A DNA stretch of 64,000 nucleotides from positions 124,001 to 188,000 of the forward strand of contig NZ_JACTVA010000004.1 in NCBI RefSeq assembly GCF_014490485.1. The letters run 5' to 3'. Both the position numbers and the translations under genes were made by a program. Origin of the DNA: Teichococcus aerophilus (GTDB lineage Bacteria > Pseudomonadota > Alphaproteobacteria > Acetobacterales > Acetobacteraceae). This document shows positions 9,089-18,837 of the stretch, piece by piece (position 1 is the stretch's first letter; every line of letters begins with the position of its first letter). The notes under the pieces were generated by a model, which saw only the letters and a list, made by a program, of their open reading frames with translations, made no database searches and was not told the origin of the DNA.

Positions 9089-10092
9089 TGGTAGCGGACC
9101 TTCGGGTTCAGCAGGCCGTAGAGCATGTCCACCACCAGGTTGACGGTCACGAAGATGGCGCCGATGCACAGGGTGACGCCGATGATCGGCATGAAGTCCT
9201 GCGTCAGCACCGCCTGGGTGGCGTAGAGGCCGATGCCCGGCCAGTCGAACACCGTCTCCACCAGCACGGTGCCGCCCAGCAGCCAGCCGAAATACAAGCC
9301 GATGACGGTGAGCGTGGCGGAGATGGCGTTCTTCAGCACGTATTTGAACAGGATCAGCTTCTGCGAGAGGCCGAGGGCGCGCTCCGTCAACACATAGTCC
9401 TGTTGCAGCACCTCGATCGTCGAGGCGCGCATCATCCGCATGATGGTGGCCAGCGGCGACAGGCACATGGCGATGGCGGGCAGCGCGAGGTAGGAGAGCG
9501 CGACGCCGAAGGCATGGAACTGGCCGGAGAGCAGCGCATCCACCGTCAGCATGCCGGTGATCTGCGGCGGCGGGTCCTCGGTCAGCGGAAAGCGTCCGGA
9601 GAGCGGTAGCCAGCCCAGCCACATGGCGAACAGCAGCTGGAACACCAGGCCAAGGAAGAAGCGCGGCATGGAGATGGCGCCGAGCGAGACGGTGCGCGCC
9701 AGGAAATCCGGCCACTTGTTGCGGAACACCGCCGCCATCAGCCCCAGCGGAATGCCGAGGCCGATGGCCAGCAGCATCGCGGCCAGCACCAGTTCCAGCG
9801 TCGCCGGCAGGTAGGCGGCGAGATCCTCCGCCACCGGGCGGCGGGTGAAGATGGAGACGCCCCAGTCACCCCGGAACAGCCCGGTCAGGTAGTTCCAGTA
9901 CTGGACCACCAGGGGCTGATCCAGGCCGAATTCCCGTGCCACGGAGGCCACATCCGCCGCTGTCGCATTCGGCCCCGCCGCCAGCGCCACCGGGTCCCCC
10001 GGCAGGAGCCGGGCGATGGCGAAGACGAGCATGGACAGGCCCAGCAGCACCGGGACCAGCAGCAACAGCCGCCGCAGGATGTAGCCGACCAT
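9085..10092 (-). CDS. Peptide-type ABC transporter permease (DppB/GsiC-like)
   Basis: 335 residues starting MVGYILRRLLLLVPVLLGLS, the standard DppB/OppB opening. Other family features are FAIARLLPGDPVALAAG, EFGLDQPLVVQYWNYL and GDWGVSIFTRRPV, and a coupling loop ending QQDYVLTERALGLSQKLILF. Six helices are apparent. It lies nine bases downstream of the binding-protein gene and overlaps the next permease. Confidence 0.9.
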   Translation of the reverse strand: MVGYILRRLLLLVPVLLGLSMLVFAIARLLPGDPVALAAGPNATAADVASVAREFGLDQPLVVQYWNYLTGLFRGDWGVSIFTRRPVAEDLAAYLPATLELVLAAMLLAIGLGIPLGLMAAVFRNKWPDFLARTVSLGAISMPRFFLGLVFQLLFAMWLGWLPLSGRFPLTEDPPPQITGMLTVDALLSGQFHAFGVALSYLALPAIAMCLSPLATIMRMMRASTIEVLQQDYVLTERALGLSQKLILFKYVLKNAISATLTVIGLYFGWLLGGTVLVETVFDWPGIGLYATQAVLTQDFMPIIGVTLCIGAIFVTVNLVVDMLYGLLNPKVRYQ

Positions 10093-10101
10093 GGCGCGCG
10101 G

Positions 10102-11661
10102 TCAGCCCAGCGAGAGCGGGAACAGGTCGATGGCGTTGGAGGCCACCGGGGTGAAGGCGAAGCCCTGCACGTTGCTGCGCATGGCCAGCTTGCGCTTTTC
10201 CAGCACGCCGAAGATGTCGGGGCTGTCCTCCATCAGCACGCGCTGGAAGCGGACATAGAGGGCGCGGCGCTTCTCCGCATCCGATTCAGCGCGGGCCTGG
10301 GTGAGCAGGCTGTCCACTTCCGGGTTGGCGTAAGTGGGGTTCTGCCAGCCACCGTTGCGGGAGGAGTGGTAGCCGGCGAAGGCCAGGTTGTCCGGGTCGC
10401 CGTAATTGGCGGTCTGGTACACCATGAAGATGTCCGGCGTCGTCTCGGGCGAGCGGGCGGCGGAGACCATGTCGGGCCAGATCATCGGCTTGATGTCCAG
10501 CTCGATGTTCAGCGCGCGCAGGCTGTCCAGCAACACCAGCGCCCAGCGCCGCTGCTGCTCCAGACCCGAGACATGCGCGACGGTGATCTTGATGCCGCCA
10601 TTCGGCGTGGAGGATTTTGCCAGATACTCCTTCGCCCGGGCGAGATCGGTGCGATAGACCGGCAGATCCTTGTCGAAGCCGTCGATGCTCTCGGGGAAGG
10701 GGCCCTTCATCAGCTCGGCATAGCCGGCGACGTCCAGCATGCCCTGGTAGTTGAAGGCGCAGGCGATGGCGCGGCGCAGATTCGCATCCTGCAGCGGGCC
10801 GTGCCGCGTGTTCATCTTCATCGAGAAGGTGCGGTATTCGGGCTCGATGACCAGGTTGACGCCAGCGCGGCCCTTCAGCGAATCCATGTCCTCGCTGGTC
10901 AGGTCCACGGCGATCTGCGCTTCGCCCCGCTGCACCATCAGGCGCTGCGTCGCCGTCTCTCGCGTGATCTTCCAGATGGCGCCGGTCAGGTTGCCGCCGC
11001 CCTTGCGCCACGCATCGGCGACGCGCTCGAACTCATACAGATTGCCGGCCTCGGCACGGCGCAGGCGGAAGGCGCCGGAGCCCGCGAGGTTGGAGCGCAG
11101 CCAGGCTTGGCCGTCATCGCTGCCCTTATTGGCCTCGACCTGCGCCGGGTTGACGATCCACACCCAGGGCAGCACCGAGAGGAACGGCACGAAGGGCGTG
11201 ACCAGCTTGATGCGGACCGTGGTGGCGTCGATGGCCTCGACGCTGTTCTGGTCCACGACGCCGGCGATCATCCAGGCATTGCCGCGGTTCAGGCGTAGCA
11301 GGCGGTTGAAGGAGTACTTCACCGCCTCCGCATTCACCGGCGAGCCGTCATGGAATTTTGCGGCCGGGTCCAGCTTGAAGGTGTACTCCCGGCCATCGTC
11401 GGAAATGGTCCAGGACTGCGCCAGTTGCGGCACCGGCTTGGGCGGGTTGCCCGCCACGCCGACCAGTGAGTCATAGGTGTTCCGCAGCGCCATCGACGCC
11501 GAGTAGCCATTGGCCACATGCGGGTCGAAATTCGGGATGTCCTGGTTGCTGGCCATCACCAGGATGCGGCGGCTCTGCGCCTGCGCATCCCGGCCCGTGG
11601 CCATTCCCGCCAGCAGGGCGGCGCCGCCGGCCATGACGCCACGTCGTGTCGTTGTCAGCAT
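10102..11661 (-). CDS. Peptide-type ABC transporter substrate-binding protein (SBP family 5)
   Basis: 519 residues. The leader MLTTTRRGVMAGGAALLAG with cleavage near DAQAQ resembles a Tat signal (TRRG). The mature protein shows family-5 features: FDPHVANGYSASMALRNTYDSL, AQSWTISDDGREYTFKLDP, KFHDGSPVNAEAVKYSFNRL, and a late NWL-like region PTYANPEVDSLLTQARAE. The start at 11661 is preferred over the ATG ten codons upstream because GGAGAG precedes it at a good distance. It probably delivers a peptide, pyroglutamyl compound or other amide to the DppBC-like permeases. The specificity guess comes only from the adjacent 5-oxoprolinase/hydantoinase gene. Confidence 0.88.
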   Translation of the reverse strand: MLTTTRRGVMAGGAALLAGMATGRDAQAQSRRILVMASNQDIPNFDPHVANGYSASMALRNTYDSLVGVAGNPPKPVPQLAQSWTISDDGREYTFKLDPAAKFHDGSPVNAEAVKYSFNRLLRLNRGNAWMIAGVVDQNSVEAIDATTVRIKLVTPFVPFLSVLPWVWIVNPAQVEANKGSDDGQAWLRSNLAGSGAFRLRRAEAGNLYEFERVADAWRKGGGNLTGAIWKITRETATQRLMVQRGEAQIAVDLTSEDMDSLKGRAGVNLVIEPEYRTFSMKMNTRHGPLQDANLRRAIACAFNYQGMLDVAGYAELMKGPFPESIDGFDKDLPVYRTDLARAKEYLAKSSTPNGGIKITVAHVSGLEQQRRWALVLLDSLRALNIELDIKPMIWPDMVSAARSPETTPDIFMVYQTANYGDPDNLAFAGYHSSRNGGWQNPTYANPEVDSLLTQARAESDAEKRRALYVRFQRVLMEDSPDIFGVLEKRKLAMRSNVQGFAFTPVASNAIDLFPLSLG

Positions 11662-11693
11662 TGCTCTCTCCATGGCCCAGGGGAAGTTCATCT

Positions 11694-14600
11694 TCAGGCC
11701 GTCGCGGCGACAGGTGCCACGGCGTAGTCGCGCGCCGCGCCCTCTTCCGATACCAGGCCCCTCTGCACGTCGCGTGCCAGCACGGCGGGGTCGCGCTCGG
11801 CGGGTTCGCCGAAGCCCGAGCCGCCGGCCAGGACGATTTCCACCACCTGCGTATCACGGTCGATCTGCACCAGCATGCCCGTACCGCAGTTCAGCACCTC
11901 GTTGCCTTCGGTATCCAGCACGCGGCCACTGGCCTCGCCGCCGGCCTTGCCGCCGAACAGGCCGGCGATGGGGTTGCCGACGCCCTCGGGGTAGACGGTG
12001 ATCAGCGTGGTCAGCCCGTCATCATGCAGCTTCCGCACCTTGACCCGCTGGCCAAGGCCGCCGCGGTGCCTGCCGGCACCGCCCGTGTCCGTGATGAAGG
12101 TCTTCTCGAGTACCAGCACCGGGACCCGCGCTTCGAACAGTTCAATAGACGTATTCGCGGCGGAGGTCGGCCACAGCAGGCCGTTCTTGCCGTCGCCCTG
12201 GGCGGACGCACCCTGGCCGCCGCCGATGAACAGCATGTCGGAATAGGTGCGGCCTTCCGCATCCTGCCCGTACATGTAGGCGGCCATCGGCAGGCCGGTA
12301 TTGGCCTGCACCTGGCGCGGCGCGGCATCGGACAGCGCGCGGAAGATGTTCGGCGCCAGGTACCAGCCGGTGCGCGTGCGCAGATTGACCGAAGCGGGGC
12401 GCTTCGGGTTCAGGATCGAGCCCTCCGGCGCCTTGACGCTGAAGGGGCGGTAGCAGCCGGCATTGCCGCGCACGCCCGGCGTCAGCATGCATTTCAGCGG
12501 GTAGGTGGCGTGGGCCGCCGTGTAGTTCAGCGTGGAATTCAGCCCACCCTGCGGCAGCTGCGGCGGCGCGCCTTCGAAATCCAGCTCGATCTCGTCGCCG
12601 GAGACGGTGAGCTTCAGCGGGTAATCCAGCCGCTGGCCCAGCGGGTTGTTCCAGATGGTGCTGTTGTACTCGCCATCCGGCAGGGCGCGGATGGCATCGC
12701 GCATCGCCTTCTCGGACCGGCCCTGCACCACGGCGGCCAGGGCGCGCAAATCCTTCATGCCGTAGTCGTTGAGGAAGGAGAGCAGCCGCTCCCCGCCCAG
12801 CGCGTTGGCGGCGACGAAGGAGTGGATGTCACCCAGCACCTGCTCGGGGTTCCGCACATTCTCGGCCAGCAGGCGGAACAGGCTTTCGTTCGGGCGGCCC
12901 GCCTCGAACAGCTTCATCGGCGGAATCTGGAAGCCTTCCTCGTAGATCTCGCGGGCCCGCAGCGAGTCCTTGGTGCCGCCAATGTCGGAGACATGGCCCA
13001 CCGTGCCCATCAGGCCGACGACCTTGCCGTCCAGGAACACCGGCGTCACCACGGCGATGTCGAACAAGTGGCCAGCGCAGAGCCAGGGGTCGTTGGTGAT
13101 CAGCACGTCGCCGGGCACCAGCGTCTCGGCCGGGTAGCGCTCCAGCAACGCCTTCACCGCCAGCGGCAGCGTCAGGTTGAACACCGGCATGGCGCGCGGG
13201 GAGTGCGCCAGCGTCTCGCCGGTCGGGTCCAGCAGCTCGGTCGCGAAGTCCTGGCTTTCCGAGATCACCAGCGAGAAGGCGGTGCGGCAGATGGTCAGCC
13301 ACATCTCCTCCACCACCGTGATCAGGCGGGACCACATGATCTCCAGCGCGATCGGGTCGGCCTCGATGCGGGCGATGGCCTGGTCCAGCGGCATGTCGGC
13401 GGTGATGCCGTCCGCCGCGCGCACGGTGGCGGCGATGGCGATGCGCAGGTTCAGGCTTTCATCCACCGTCACGCTGTCGCCCGGCGCCACGATGGTGGTG
13501 GATTCCCGTTCCTCGATGATCGCCGGGCCCTGCAGCGTGTAGCCGGTGGAGAGCGCGTAGCGGTCATAGACCGTGGCGTCGTGCCAGCCGCCTTCGAACC
13601 AGGCGCGGCGCGTGCCCTTCACCGCCTGGGCGGCATCGGCGCCGCCGGTGGCGCCACTGAGGGAGAGCTTCGGCACCGGGCCGACGACGCGGAGGCGGAA
13701 GTTGATCGCCTCCATCCGCGCGCCTTCGTAGACGGAGGTGTAGCGGGCGGCGTAGGCCTTGACGAACTCGGCGCGGATCGCCTCCAGGCTCTCCTGGCCG
13801 ATGACGCCGCTGGGCAGGCCGACGCTGATATCGTGCATCTGGCCGACGAGGCGCATGTCCGCGCTGCGCTCGACCCGGATATCGGCGGCGGCGGTGCCGG
13901 CGCCCAGCAGGTGCTTGCGGCCCTCGGCCTCCAGCTCATCCAGCACGGCGTTGACGCGCGCGGCGTCGAAGCCGGGCGAGAACTCGACGGGCAGGGAGCG
14001 GACGGATTCGAAGGACAGCGGCGCCGCCAGGAAGCCGAGCGCGGAAGCCGCGCCGGAGGCCGGCGGGATGATGACTTCCTTCACGCCCAGCACGCGCGCC
14101 ACGTCGGCCGCATGCGCCGGGCCGGCGCCGCCGAAGCCCACCATGGCGTAGCGGCGTGGGTCCTTGCCCTTTTCCACCAGGTGCACGCGGGCGGCGGCGG
14201 CCATGCTTTCCGTCACCACCTTGTGGATGCCCCAGGCGGCTTCCGGCACGGAGAGGCCGAGCGGCGTCGCGACCGACTGCATCGCCGCCTCGCACGCCGC
14301 CATGTCCAGCTTCATGCGGCCGCCGAGGAAGAAGGCGGGGTCGTAGTAGCCGAGGATGAGGTTGGCATCCGTCACAGTCGGCTTGGTGCCGCCCATGCCG
14401 TAGCAGGCCGGGCCGGGATCGGAACCGGCGGAATGCGGCCCGACCTTCAGCAGCCCGACCTCGTCGATCTGCGCGATGGAACCGCCACCCGCGCCGATCT
14501 CGATCATATCGATGACGGGCGCCTTGATCGGCAGGCCGGAACCCTTGCTGAAGCGGTGCACGCGCCCGGCTTCCAGCATCGGCGCGATTTCGACGCGGCC

Positions 14601-15515
14601 ATCCTCCACCATGCAGGCCTTGGCGGTGGTGCCGCCCATGTCGAAGGAGATCACGTCCTTCTTGCCAGCCAGCTCGCCGAACAGGGCGGTGGCCAGGCCG
14701 CCGCCAGCGGGGCCGGATTCCAGCAGGCGGATGGGGAAGGCGCGCGCCGTCTCCGGCGACACCAGGCCGCCCGCAGAGTGCATCAGCCGCAATGCGCCGG
14801 TGAATCCCCGCGCCGCCAGCTCCCGCTCCAGCCGCTTCAGGTAGCGGTCCATCAGCGGCTGCACATAGGCGTTGGCGCAGGTGGTCACGGCGCGCTGGTA
14901 TTCCCAGAGTTCGCTGACCACCTCGGCGGAAAGCGAGACGGCCAGTTCCGGGAACTCCTCGCGCGCGATGCGGCCGATGACCTGCTCATGCACCGTGTTG
15001 CGGTAGGAATTCAGCAGGCAGACGGCCACGGCCTCGACGCCCGCATCCAGCAACTGGCGCAGCGCGGCGCGCACCGCCGCCTCGTCCAGCGGCGTGACCG
15101 TGTTGCCATCGCGATCCAGCCGCTCCGGCACTTCCAGGCGCAGATCGCGGGAAACCAACGGCTCCGGGAAGCCGAGGAAGAGATCATAGATGTCGTAGCG
15201 CTGCTCCGTGCCCATCTCCAGGATGTCGCGGAAGCCCTGGGTGGTGATCAGGCCCAGCTTGGCGCCCTTGCGCTCGATCACGGCATTGGTGACCAGCGTG
15301 GTGCCGTGGATGATCTCGCCCACGTCGCCCAGGCCGATGCCGGCCATGGCCACCAGCTCCTCCAGCCCCAGCAGCGCGGCGGCGGAGGGGTCGTGCGGTG
15401 TGGTCAGGCGCTTGTGCAGGCGCACGCTGCCTTCGTTGCCGTCATACAGGATGAAGTCGGTGAAGGTGCCGCCGATGTCGAAGCCGATGCGCCAGCGGTG
15501 GGTGGTGGGGGCCAT
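11694..15515 (-). CDS. Fused HyuA-HyuB hydantoinase / 5-oxoprolinase
   Basis: About 1273 residues. The N-terminal part is HyuA-like: IGFDIGGTFTDFILYDG (actin-like ATPase phosphate-1), ESGPAGG and ISFDMGGTTAKACMVEDG, then GAGGGSIA and GFGGAGPAHA. The C-terminal ~560 residues are HyuB-like, beginning near AIARIEADPIALEIMWSRL with ITNDPWLCAGHLFDIAVVTP, GTVGHVSDIGG and GGGQGASAQGDG. The joined order and length match ATP-dependent 5-oxoprolinase (pyroglutamate to glutamate), although hydantoin-hydrolysing relatives cannot be excluded. Two ATGs lie four codons apart (15527 and 15515); AAGGA is better placed for the second. It sits between the importer and an IclR regulator. Confidence 0.88.
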   Translation of the reverse strand: MAPTTHRWRIGFDIGGTFTDFILYDGNEGSVRLHKRLTTPHDPSAAALLGLEELVAMAGIGLGDVGEIIHGTTLVTNAVIERKGAKLGLITTQGFRDILEMGTEQRYDIYDLFLGFPEPLVSRDLRLEVPERLDRDGNTVTPLDEAAVRAALRQLLDAGVEAVAVCLLNSYRNTVHEQVIGRIAREEFPELAVSLSAEVVSELWEYQRAVTTCANAYVQPLMDRYLKRLERELAARGFTGALRLMHSAGGLVSPETARAFPIRLLESGPAGGGLATALFGELAGKKDVISFDMGGTTAKACMVEDGRVEIAPMLEAGRVHRFSKGSGLPIKAPVIDMIEIGAGGGSIAQIDEVGLLKVGPHSAGSDPGPACYGMGGTKPTVTDANLILGYYDPAFFLGGRMKLDMAACEAAMQSVATPLGLSVPEAAWGIHKVVTESMAAAARVHLVEKGKDPRRYAMVGFGGAGPAHAADVARVLGVKEVIIPPASGAASALGFLAAPLSFESVRSLPVEFSPGFDAARVNAVLDELEAEGRKHLLGAGTAAADIRVERSADMRLVGQMHDISVGLPSGVIGQESLEAIRAEFVKAYAARYTSVYEGARMEAINFRLRVVGPVPKLSLSGATGGADAAQAVKGTRRAWFEGGWHDATVYDRYALSTGYTLQGPAIIEERESTTIVAPGDSVTVDESLNLRIAIAATVRAADGITADMPLDQAIARIEADPIALEIMWSRLITVVEEMWLTICRTAFSLVISESQDFATELLDPTGETLAHSPRAMPVFNLTLPLAVKALLERYPAETLVPGDVLITNDPWLCAGHLFDIAVVTPVFLDGKVVGLMGTVGHVSDIGGTKDSLRAREIYEEGFQIPPMKLFEAGRPNESLFRLLAENVRNPEQVLGDIHSFVAANALGGERLLSFLNDYGMKDLRALAAVVQGRSEKAMRDAIRALPDGEYNSTIWNNPLGQRLDYPLKLTVSGDEIELDFEGAPPQLPQGGLNSTLNYTAAHATYPLKCMLTPGVRGNAGCYRPFSVKAPEGSILNPKRPASVNLRTRTGWYLAPNIFRALSDAAPRQVQANTGLPMAAYMYGQDAEGRTYSDMLFIGGGQGASAQGDGKNGLLWPTSAANTSIELFEARVPVLVLEKTFITDTGGAGRHRGGLGQRVKVRKLHDDGLTTLITVYPEGVGNPIAGLFGGKAGGEASGRVLDTEGNEVLNCGTGMLVQIDRDTQVVEIVLAGGSGFGEPAERDPAVLARDVQRGLVSEEGAARDYAVAPVAATA

Positions 15516-15530
15516 GGTCGGGTTCATCCT

Positions 15531-16334
15531 TCAGGCGGCCTTGTGGGCAAGCGGGCGGGGGGCGGAGTGCGGCGCGGGGCGAGGGCCGGCGAGCGGGTCC
15601 TCCACCAGCGCGGCGATCTCGGCCGCCTCGGCCAGCAGGGCATGCAGCATGGCTTCCCGTTCCGTGTCGGAGACGGTGGCCAGGGGGTAGACGATGCAGA
15701 GGCTGACTTCCTCGCCGGTCTGGCGCTCACCGACGGCGACGGACATGGCGCCGACGCCGGGATTCGCCTCGGCGGCCGAGGTCGCGTAGCCATCACGCCG
15801 CACGGTGGCCAGCATGGCCAGCAGCGCATCGATATCGGCCGGGGAGGCCGGATGGACGGGGCGCAAGGGCTGTGGGTGCAGCGCCCGCACATCGGCATCG
15901 CCGCGCCGGGCGAGCAGGGAGCGGCCGGTGGAGCTGGCGAAGCCCGCCAGCCGGCGGCCGATGGGGGTGCCGACGCGCAGCGCGCTGGTGCCCTCATGAT
16001 GCGCGACGCCGACCACGTCGGCGCCATCCAGCACCGAGACGTAGCCGGTATGGCCGAAGCGGCGGGAGAGCCGTGCCACCGCGTCATCCGCCCGGGCCAG
16101 CAGGGTGGAGGCGCGGCGGTAGGTCTGCCCCAGCTCGAACAGCAAGATGCCGGGGCGGTAGCGGCGGGAGGCCGGGGCAAGTTCCAGCAGCCCGGCATCG
16201 CGCATCGCGCGCAGCAGGCGGGAGGTGCTGCTCTTCGGCGTCCCCAGCAGGGCGACGACATCGGTCAATGTCAGCTCCAGCCGTTGGGAGGTGAAGCAGC
16301 GGAGCACGTCGGCGGCGTTGGCCAGGATCGTCAT
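15531..16334 (-). CDS. IclR-family transcriptional regulator
   Basis: 267 residues. An N-terminal winged HTH (ANAADVLRCFTSQRLELTLT, then VVALLGTPKSSTSRLLRAM) is followed by the IclR effector domain (GYVSVLDGADVVGVAHHEGT, RVGTPIGRRLAGFASSTGR, GVGAMSVAVGERQTGEEVS). It is the first gene of a minus-strand cluster with the oxoprolinase/hydantoinase and the ABC importer, and probably controls them in response to their substrate. A palindromic site lies immediately upstream of its start, inside its own promoter region, so autoregulation is likely. Confidence 0.9.
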   Translation of the reverse strand: MTILANAADVLRCFTSQRLELTLTDVVALLGTPKSSTSRLLRAMRDAGLLELAPASRRYRPGILLFELGQTYRRASTLLARADDAVARLSRRFGHTGYVSVLDGADVVGVAHHEGTSALRVGTPIGRRLAGFASSTGRSLLARRGDADVRALHPQPLRPVHPASPADIDALLAMLATVRRDGYATSAAEANPGVGAMSVAVGERQTGEEVSLCIVYPLATVSDTEREAMLHALLAEAAEIAALVEDPLAGPRPAPHSAPRPLAHKAA

Positions 16335-16338
16335 GCCA

Positions 16339-16364
16339 GTTCCGATTTATGGAACCGAGGTTCC
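16339..16364 (-). promoter_or_regulatory. Putative IclR operator
   Basis: GGAACC-GA-GGTTCC at 16351-16364 is a perfect 6+6 palindrome. A third half-site, GTTCC at 16339-16343, forms a second inverted repeat with GGAAC at 16351. IclR-family operators are usually short GGAA/TTCC-type palindromes, so this fits. It lies between the predicted -10 and the ATG of the iclR gene, where bound protein would block transcription. Confidence 0.6.
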
Positions 16365-16374
16365 GAATACAGGC

Positions 16375-16404
16375 ACTATAACGCCTGAAAATTCGGGCGT
16401 TCAA
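16375..16404 (-). promoter_or_regulatory. Sigma70-type promoter of the iclR-hyu-ABC cluster
   Basis: Reading the minus strand, TTGAAC (16404-16399) is followed after 18 bases by TATAGT (16380-16375). The spacer holds a near-perfect inverted repeat (CGCCTGAA-AA-TTCGGGCG) that might bind a further regulator. The start point would fall just upstream of or within the palindromic operator. Confidence 0.6.
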
Positions 16405-16682
16405 GCAGTCTTCTTTCGTCGTCCGGACGCTGCGCGCAACTTTATGCTTAAAATACCGGCTTCCTGCCCGCATCGATGCCTCGTGAATGGGCAAAGGCGG
16501 GTTTGTGTTGGATCGGCGATGGGAGAGGCGCATGGTTTGCGGGCCAGACCCGGCCATCCGCCGTCGTGTCCGCTCCTGTCTCGCTTCGGGCGAAACCCTC
16601 GGCTTTCCGGGCCTCCGCGATGCCATCGCGGTTCCTGCGCCGTCATGGCCGGGAACCGGGGAAACCGAGGGAGAGAACGACC
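16405..16682. other. Divergent intergenic remainder
   Basis: This stretch lies between the iclR promoter and the DUF2189 gene. Open frames crossing it lack coding character. It must carry the promoter of the DUF2189 gene, but I cannot pick a convincing one. A GGGAGAG ribosome-binding site lies about 12 bases before the ATG at 16683. Confidence 0.4.
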
Positions 16683-17483
16683 ATGGCGCCGCTCACGCAG
16701 CCCTATACCGAGATCGCCCCGGCGGCCGACGGCCTGCCGGCTATCCGCCGCATCGGCACCAGCGCGGTGTGGCGCGCCCTGCGCCAGGGCTGGGACGACT
16801 TTACGGCCAGCCCGACGCAGCTGGTGTTCCTGGCCATCATCTATCCCATCATCGGCCTGGTCGCCGCCGCTGCCGCGGCGGGGCGGGACCTGATGCCGCT
16901 GGTCTGGCCGCTGCTTTCCGGCTTCGCGCTGGTCGGACCGGTCGCCGCGCTGGGCGTATACGAGCTGAGCCGGAGGCGGGAGCAGGGGCTGCCCGTCAGC
17001 TGGGTGAATGCGTTCGACGTGCGCCACTCTCCCTCCCTGCCCTCCATCCTGGCGCTGGGGGTGTTGCTGCTGGCCATCTTCGTCGCCTGGCTGTTCACGG
17101 CGGAGGCCATCTATCGCGGCAGCTTCGGCCGCATGGTGCCGGCCTCGACCGCCGACTTCCTGGCGATGCTCACCGGCACGCCGGGCGGGCGGCGTTTGAT
17201 GGTGCTGGGCAATTTCGCCGGCTTCCTGTTCGCCGCCGCCGTCCTGGCGCTGACCGTCATTTCCTTTCCGCTGCTGCTGGACCGCCCGGTGGGCGCCGGC
17301 GCCGCCATCCGTGCCTCCCTGCGCGCCGTGGCGCTGAACCCGATGCCGATGGCGCTGTGGGGGCTGGTGGTGGCGGTGGTGCTGCTGGTGGCCAGCATCC
17401 CCCTGTTCGTCGGCCTCGCCGTGGCGGTGCCGGTCCTGGGGCACGCGACGTGGCACCTCTACCGCGCCGTGATGCCGCGCTGA
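16683..17483 (+). CDS. DUF2189-type integral membrane protein
   Basis: 266 residues starting MAPLTQPYTEIAPAADGLPA. The segment WRALRQGWDDFTASPTQLVF followed by LAIIYPIIGLVAAAAAAG is the hallmark of the DUF2189 family. About six hydrophobic segments follow, with the family-type stretch AGFLFAAAVLALTVISFPLL and RASLRAVALNPMPMALWGL. The function is unknown; family members often lie near cytochrome or respiratory genes, which is not the case here. The start is set by a GGGAGAG site. It stands alone between divergent iclR and the aminotransferase gene. Confidence 0.8.
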   Translation: MAPLTQPYTEIAPAADGLPAIRRIGTSAVWRALRQGWDDFTASPTQLVFLAIIYPIIGLVAAAAAAGRDLMPLVWPLLSGFALVGPVAALGVYELSRRREQGLPVSWVNAFDVRHSPSLPSILALGVLLLAIFVAWLFTAEAIYRGSFGRMVPASTADFLAMLTGTPGGRRLMVLGNFAGFLFAAAVLALTVISFPLLLDRPVGAGAAIRASLRAVALNPMPMALWGLVVAVVLLVASIPLFVGLAVAVPVLGHATWHLYRAVMPR

Positions 17484-18827
<1,344 letters not shown>

Positions 18828-18837
18828 GCGACCTGGC

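Noticed and set aside
11646-16388. 1580-codon open frame on the plus strand
   Set aside because: It lies entirely opposite the oxoprolinase/hydantoinase and iclR genes. Its product is rich in His, Gln, Arg and Gly, typical of antisense frames in GC-rich DNA.
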